A stretch of 64,000 nucleotides of DNA from JBDTSW01 sp963758845 (lineage in GTDB: Bacteria; Actinomycetota; Thermoleophilia; Solirubrobacterales; 70-9): positions 1,550,001 through 1,614,000 of the forward strand of contig CAVWWX010000002.1 in NCBI GenBank assembly GCA_963758845.1, read 5' to 3'. The notes under the pieces were generated by a model. That model made no database searches. It saw only the letters and a program-made list of their open reading frames with translations, and was not told the DNA's origin. Shown here one piece after another: positions 60,331 to 64,000 of this stretch (positions are counted from its first letter, which is position 1; each line of letters starts with the position of its first letter). The position numbers were made by a program, and so were the translations under genes.

Positions 60331-62005
60331 ATGGGACTGATCGAGCGCCGCATCGGCCTGCTCTTCGCGCTGTTCGCGCTGGCGCTGTGCGTGGTCGTTG
60401 CCCGGGCCTCGTGGCTTCAGGGCGTCCGCGGCTCGGAGCTTCAGCGCCGACGCTCAGAGCCAGCAGATGGAGACCGTCACGGTCCCCGGCTCGCGCGGCT
60501 CGATCCTGGATCGCAACGGCACCGAGCTGGCGGTCTGCGAGGACGCCGTGACGATGTACGCGACGCCGTATCAGGTGGAGAACCCGCCGAAGGCCGCGCA
60601 GAAGCTGGCGGAGGTCGCTCGACGAGGACCCCGACGAGATCCTCGAGCGTGCTGGCCAAGCCGACTCGGGCTTCGAGTACATCGCCCGCAAGGTCGACCT
60701 GCCGACGGCCGAGGAGGTCCGCAAGCTTGACCTGGCCGGGATCGGCACCCTCGCCGACAGCCGCCGGATCTACCCGCAGGGCGAGCTCGCCTCGCAGGTG
60801 ATCGGATCGGTTGGCATCGACAACAACGGACTGACCGGCCTCGAGGCCTCTTACGAGGAGGAGCTCCACGGCACCGAGGGCGAGCGCGAGATCGTCCGCG
60901 ACGCGCTGGGCAAGGAGATCGAGCGCGACACCCTCACCGCGCGCCGGGACCGGCACCGACCTCCGGCTGACGATCGACGCCAACCTGCAGGCCCGCACCG
61001 AGGAGGTCCTCGCAGAACCTCGCCGAGACGTACAGCCCGAAGGGCGCGACGGCGATCGTGATGAACCCCCAGACCTCCGAGGTGCTGGCGCTCGCGAACT
61101 ACCCGGCCGCGGACCCGGCGGACCCGGGCGGCGCCACGCCCCAGGAGCTTGCGAACCGGGCGACCGGCTACACCTACGAGCCCGGCTCGACCTTCAAGGC
61201 GTTCACTGTCGCGGGCGCGCTCGAGGAGGGAATCGTCACCCCCGAGACGTCGTTCGACCTGCCGCCGACGATCCAGGTCGCCGACCGCGTGATCGAGGAG
61301 TCACACCCGCGCGGCTACGTGACCCTCAGCGTCGCCGACATCCTCGCCCAGTCGTCGAACGTCGGCGCCGTCAAGATCGGCCTCGAGACGGGGGCCGAGC
61401 GCTTCGACCACTGGATCCGCGAGTTCGGCTTCGGCGCGCCGACGGGCATCGACTTCCCGGGCGAGGAGCAGGGCATCGTGCTCGAGCCCAGCGAGTACTC
61501 CGGCTCGACAATGGGCAACCTGCCGATCGGCCAGGGCCTGTCGGTCACCCCGATCCAGATGGCCGCTGCCTACTCGGCCATCGCCAACGGCGGCGTCTGC
61601 GCACGCCGCAGGTGATCGACGGAGTCGGGCGGCGAGCCCGTCGACGTGCCCGAGGGCGAGCGGATCATGTCGCGGGACACGGCCGCAGAAGGTCCGCGAG
61701 ATGCTCGAGGGCGTGCTCGCCCCGGGCGGCACCGCCTCCGAGGTGAGCGTCCCCGGCTACACGCTCGCCGGCAAGACGGGCACGGCGGAGAAGGTCGTGG
61801 ACGGCGTCTACTCGAAGACGAAGTTCGTCGCCTCCTTCGTCGGCTTCGCTCCCGCCGAGAACCCGCAACTCCTGGTCTCGGTCGCCGTCGACGAGCCGCA
61901 GGGCGACTACTACGGCGGCACGGTCGCCGCGCCCGCCTTCGGCGAGATCGCGGAGTTCGCGCTGCCGTACCTGGGCATCGAGGTCGGGTGCCAACGGACG
62001 GCTGA
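60331..62005 (+). CDS. ftsI: Septal penicillin-binding protein FtsI/PBP2-like transpeptidase, many frame breaks
   Basis: TM helix at the start (RRIGLLFALFALALCVVVAR). QQMETVTVPGSRGSILDRNG opens the dimerisation domain. The transpeptidase domain has PGSTFKAFTVAGAL (SxxK), SSNVGAVKIGLE (SxN) and AGKTGTAEKVV (KTG). The frame changes near 60450, 60617, 60945, 61012, 61598, 61625, 61688 and 61985; most need one base removed, that at 61598 needs one added. All three active-site motifs are intact. It cross-links septal peptidoglycan at division. The end IEVPTDG at 62005 needs the last shift. Confidence 0.82.
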
Positions 62006-62037
62006 GCCAGCCGCCGGCCTCCATAGAATCGCGGGCG

Positions 62038-63530
62038 ATGGAGCTCCGCGAGGTCCTCGCCGGCGCTTCGGTCGCCGAGTGGACCGCCGATCCCGGCGCC
62101 GAGGTGACCGGCCTCGCATACGACAGCCGCGATGTCCAGGCGGGAACGCTCTTCTTCTGCGTCCCCGGCGCCCGCAGCCGACGGCCACGACTTCGCGCCC
62201 GGCGCGGTCGAGGCGGGCGCCGGCTCGCTGGTGGTCGAGCGCCCGCTCGAGCTGGCGGTCCCGCAGGCGGTCGTGGCCGACGCGCGGGCGGCGATGGCAC
62301 CTGCCGCGGTGGCGTTCTTCGGCGATCCGACCGCCGAGCTCCGGGTCGCCGGGATCACCGGCACCAACGGCAAGACCACCACCGCGTTCCTCCTCCGCCA
62401 CGTGCTCGAGTCGGCCGGGACCGCCACCGGGCTCCTGGGGACCGTGAAGCGCGTGGTCGGAGGCGTGTCGCGTCCGAGGTCGAGCGGACCACGCCCGAGG
62501 CGATCGACCTCCAGCGGACCTTCCGCGAGATGCTCGACGGCGGGCGACCGGGCCTGCGTGATGGAGGTGTCCTCGCACGCCCTCGAGCTGCGCCGGGCGG
62601 ACGGGGTTCGCTTCGCCGCGGCGACCTTCACGAACCTCACCCAGGACCACCTGGACTTCCACGCCGACATGGAGGAGTACTTCCAGGCGAAGCGCCTGCT
62701 GTTCGCCGGGACGCCCGAGGCGCCGGGGGCCGCGATCGTCAACGTCGACGACCCCTACGGGGCCCGGCTCGTGGCCGAGCTCCGCGAGCAGCGGGGCCGA
62801 GCCGGTCACGCTTCTCGGCCGCGGGCGCAGGAGGCCGACTACGTCGCCGTCGACGGTCTCCTACGACGCCGCCGGATCGCGGTTCGGCTGCCGTGCGCCC
62901 GACGGCGAGCACCCGGTCGAGCTGGCCCTGCCGGGACACTTCAACGTCGCGAACGCGCTCGCCGCGATCGCCACCGCCGGGGCCATTGGAGCGAGCCCGG
63001 CCCAGGCCGCCGGCGCCCTGGCGGGCGCCGAGCAGGTGCCGGGCCGGATGGAGCCGATCGACGAGGGCCAGCCGTTCGCGGTCTTCGTCGACTATGCCCA
63101 CACCCCCGACTCGCTGGAGAACGTGCTGCGCGCCGCTCAGCGGCTGACCGCGGGCCGCCTGATCTGCGTGTTCGGGGCGGGCGGCGACCGCGACCGGGAG
63201 AAGCGCCCGCTGATGGGAGCGGCGGCCGCCGCTTTGGCCGACCTAGCCCTCGTCACCTCCGACAACCCCCGCTCGGAGGACCCGGCGGCGATCGTCGCCG
63301 AGATCCGCGCCGGCATGGAGGTCGTAAACAGGCGCGCCGAGGTCGAGGTCGAGGTCGATCGGCGGGCGGCGATCGCGGCTGCGCTCGAGGCCGCCCAGCC
63401 GGGAGACACCGTTCTCGTCGCCGGTAAGGGCCACGAGCAGGGTCAGGAGTTCGAGGGCGGCCGGAAGATCCCGTTCGACGACCGCGAGGTGGCCCGCGAG
63501 GAGCTGCGGGCGCTGCGCGCCGCCACGTGA
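62038..63530 (+). CDS. murE: UDP-MurNAc-tripeptide synthetase MurE, frame breaks
   Basis: Domain 1 has LAYDSRDVQAGTLFFCVPGA. The ATP loop GITGTNGKTTTAFLLRHVLE (about residue 100) is followed by MEVSSHALELRRADGV, NLTQDHLDFHADMEEYF and the C-terminal DYAHTPDSLENVLRA and VFGAGGDRDREKRPLM. Near the end SDNPRSEDPAAIV carries the DNPR amino-acid-binding motif, which in other MurE proteins goes with diaminopimelate. The frame changes near 62170, 62470, 62545, 62795 and 62830-62860. It adds the third amino acid to the peptidoglycan stem. It overlaps murF by four bases. Confidence 0.85.
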
Positions 63531-64000
63531 TCGAGCTGGCCCCAGAGCGGATCGCGGCCGAGGCCGGCGCCCTTATCGCCGCCGAGGGCTCACGTGACCG
63601 CCCGGAGCGAGCCACGATCGACTCCCGGGCCGCCGGGCCCGGGGACCTCTTCTTCGGGCTCCCCGGCGAGCACACCGACGGCGGCCGCCACGCGGCGGGA
63701 GCCCTTCGAGTCCGGTGCCTGGGGGGTCCTGGTGCGCCCCGAGCACGAGGCCGGCCTGGCCGGCGGCTGGGTCTTCACCAGCGACGACCCGCTGCGCTCG
63801 CTCCAGCGGCTGGCGCGGGCGTGGCGGCGTCGAGCTCGGCTCCCAGGTGGTGGGCATCACCGGCTCGACCGGGAAGACGTCGGTGAAGGACATCGCCCGG
63901 ACCCTGATCCCCCGCCGGGTCCATGCCAGCCCCGAGAACTTCAACACCGAGATCGGGCTGCCGCTGACGATCCTCTCGGCCCCGCCGGAGACCGAGGTGC
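63527..64000 (+). CDS. murF: MurF (UDP-MurNAc-tripeptide-D-Ala-D-Ala ligase), 5' part, frame breaks
   Basis: Runs off the window. It begins IELAPERIAAEAGALIAAEG with TIDSRAAGPGDLFFGLPGEH (substrate domain). Near 63700 the frame shifts to GAWGVLVRPEHEAGLAGG and near 63825 again to VVGITGSTGKTSVKDIAR, the ATP loop. FNTEIGLPLTIL follows before the window end. It would add D-Ala-D-Ala to the stem peptide. The GTGA-type overlap with murE indicates coupled translation. Confidence 0.8.

Noticed and set aside
58696..60617. Programmed +1 frameshifting in the division cluster
   Set aside because: Considered because two breaks share the context GCTCGAC, but about 18 shifts in five essential genes, including one needing a missing base, fit sequence error better.

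Overview
The window is very GC-rich bacterial chromosome. Gene content points to an actinobacterium, most likely of the Thermoleophilia (Solirubrobacterales/Gaiellales) type. This is inferred from the actinobacterial family set (DUF1206, DUF2252, DUF2630, DUF6325, SHOCT and DUF7144-like membrane proteins, WS/DGAT acyltransferase, GTG starts, leaderless-looking promoters), not from a marker gene comparison. No rRNA, CRISPR array, transposase or integrase gene was seen.

Layout. 0.1-2.8 kb holds four tRNA genes (Leu-UAG, Trp-CCA, Gly-UCC, Pro-GGG), two tandem secreted CAP-domain proteins and a class A beta-lactamase-like protein. From the tRNA-Pro gene at 2.69 kb to about 29.4 kb lies a patchwork region. 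It carries transporters, a proton antiporter, small membrane proteins, an FAD monooxygenase, PhzF and RidA proteins, a PLP decarboxylase operon under a divergent TetR regulator, an orphan polyamine-binding lipoprotein, an XRE regulator, three decayed genes and several dispersed repeats. Six extra copies of the 3' part of the tRNA-Pro gene are scattered through it, as expected of attachment-site scars or of a tRNA-derived repeat. Outside this region the copies stop.

25.8-30.7 kb is a lipid block (DUF1206 protein, lipid kinase, two PAP2 phosphatases, WS/DGAT acyltransferase). 30.8-57.9 kb reads as a compact chromosomal stretch of envelope, transport and redox genes. It includes a PP-loop/GNAT fusion, a DUF3556 protein coupled to a phytoene-desaturase-like oxidoreductase, greA, an epimerase, a CYTH protein, an LPG-synthase-like flippase, a holin-like/phosphodiesterase fusion, a potassium channel and an AI-2E permease.

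58.0-64.0 kb is the start of the division and cell wall cluster: mraZ, rsmH, an ftsL-like gene, ftsI, murE and the beginning of murF, behind a textbook MraZ box. From rsmH onward the reading frames are broken about every few hundred bases, nearly always by one extra base, while every expected motif survives. This looks like local sequence error in essential genes rather than gene death.

Genes that appear to work together: the PLP-decarboxylase/VOC fusion, SDR and TetR regulator at 17-20.4 kb, with the RidA and PotD-like genes beside them; the DUF6325 and SHOCT pair at 47.3-48.1 kb; the holin/phosphodiesterase and GAP-like exporter pair at 48.6-51.3 kb; and the membrane protein/CYTH pair at 44.6-46.0 kb.
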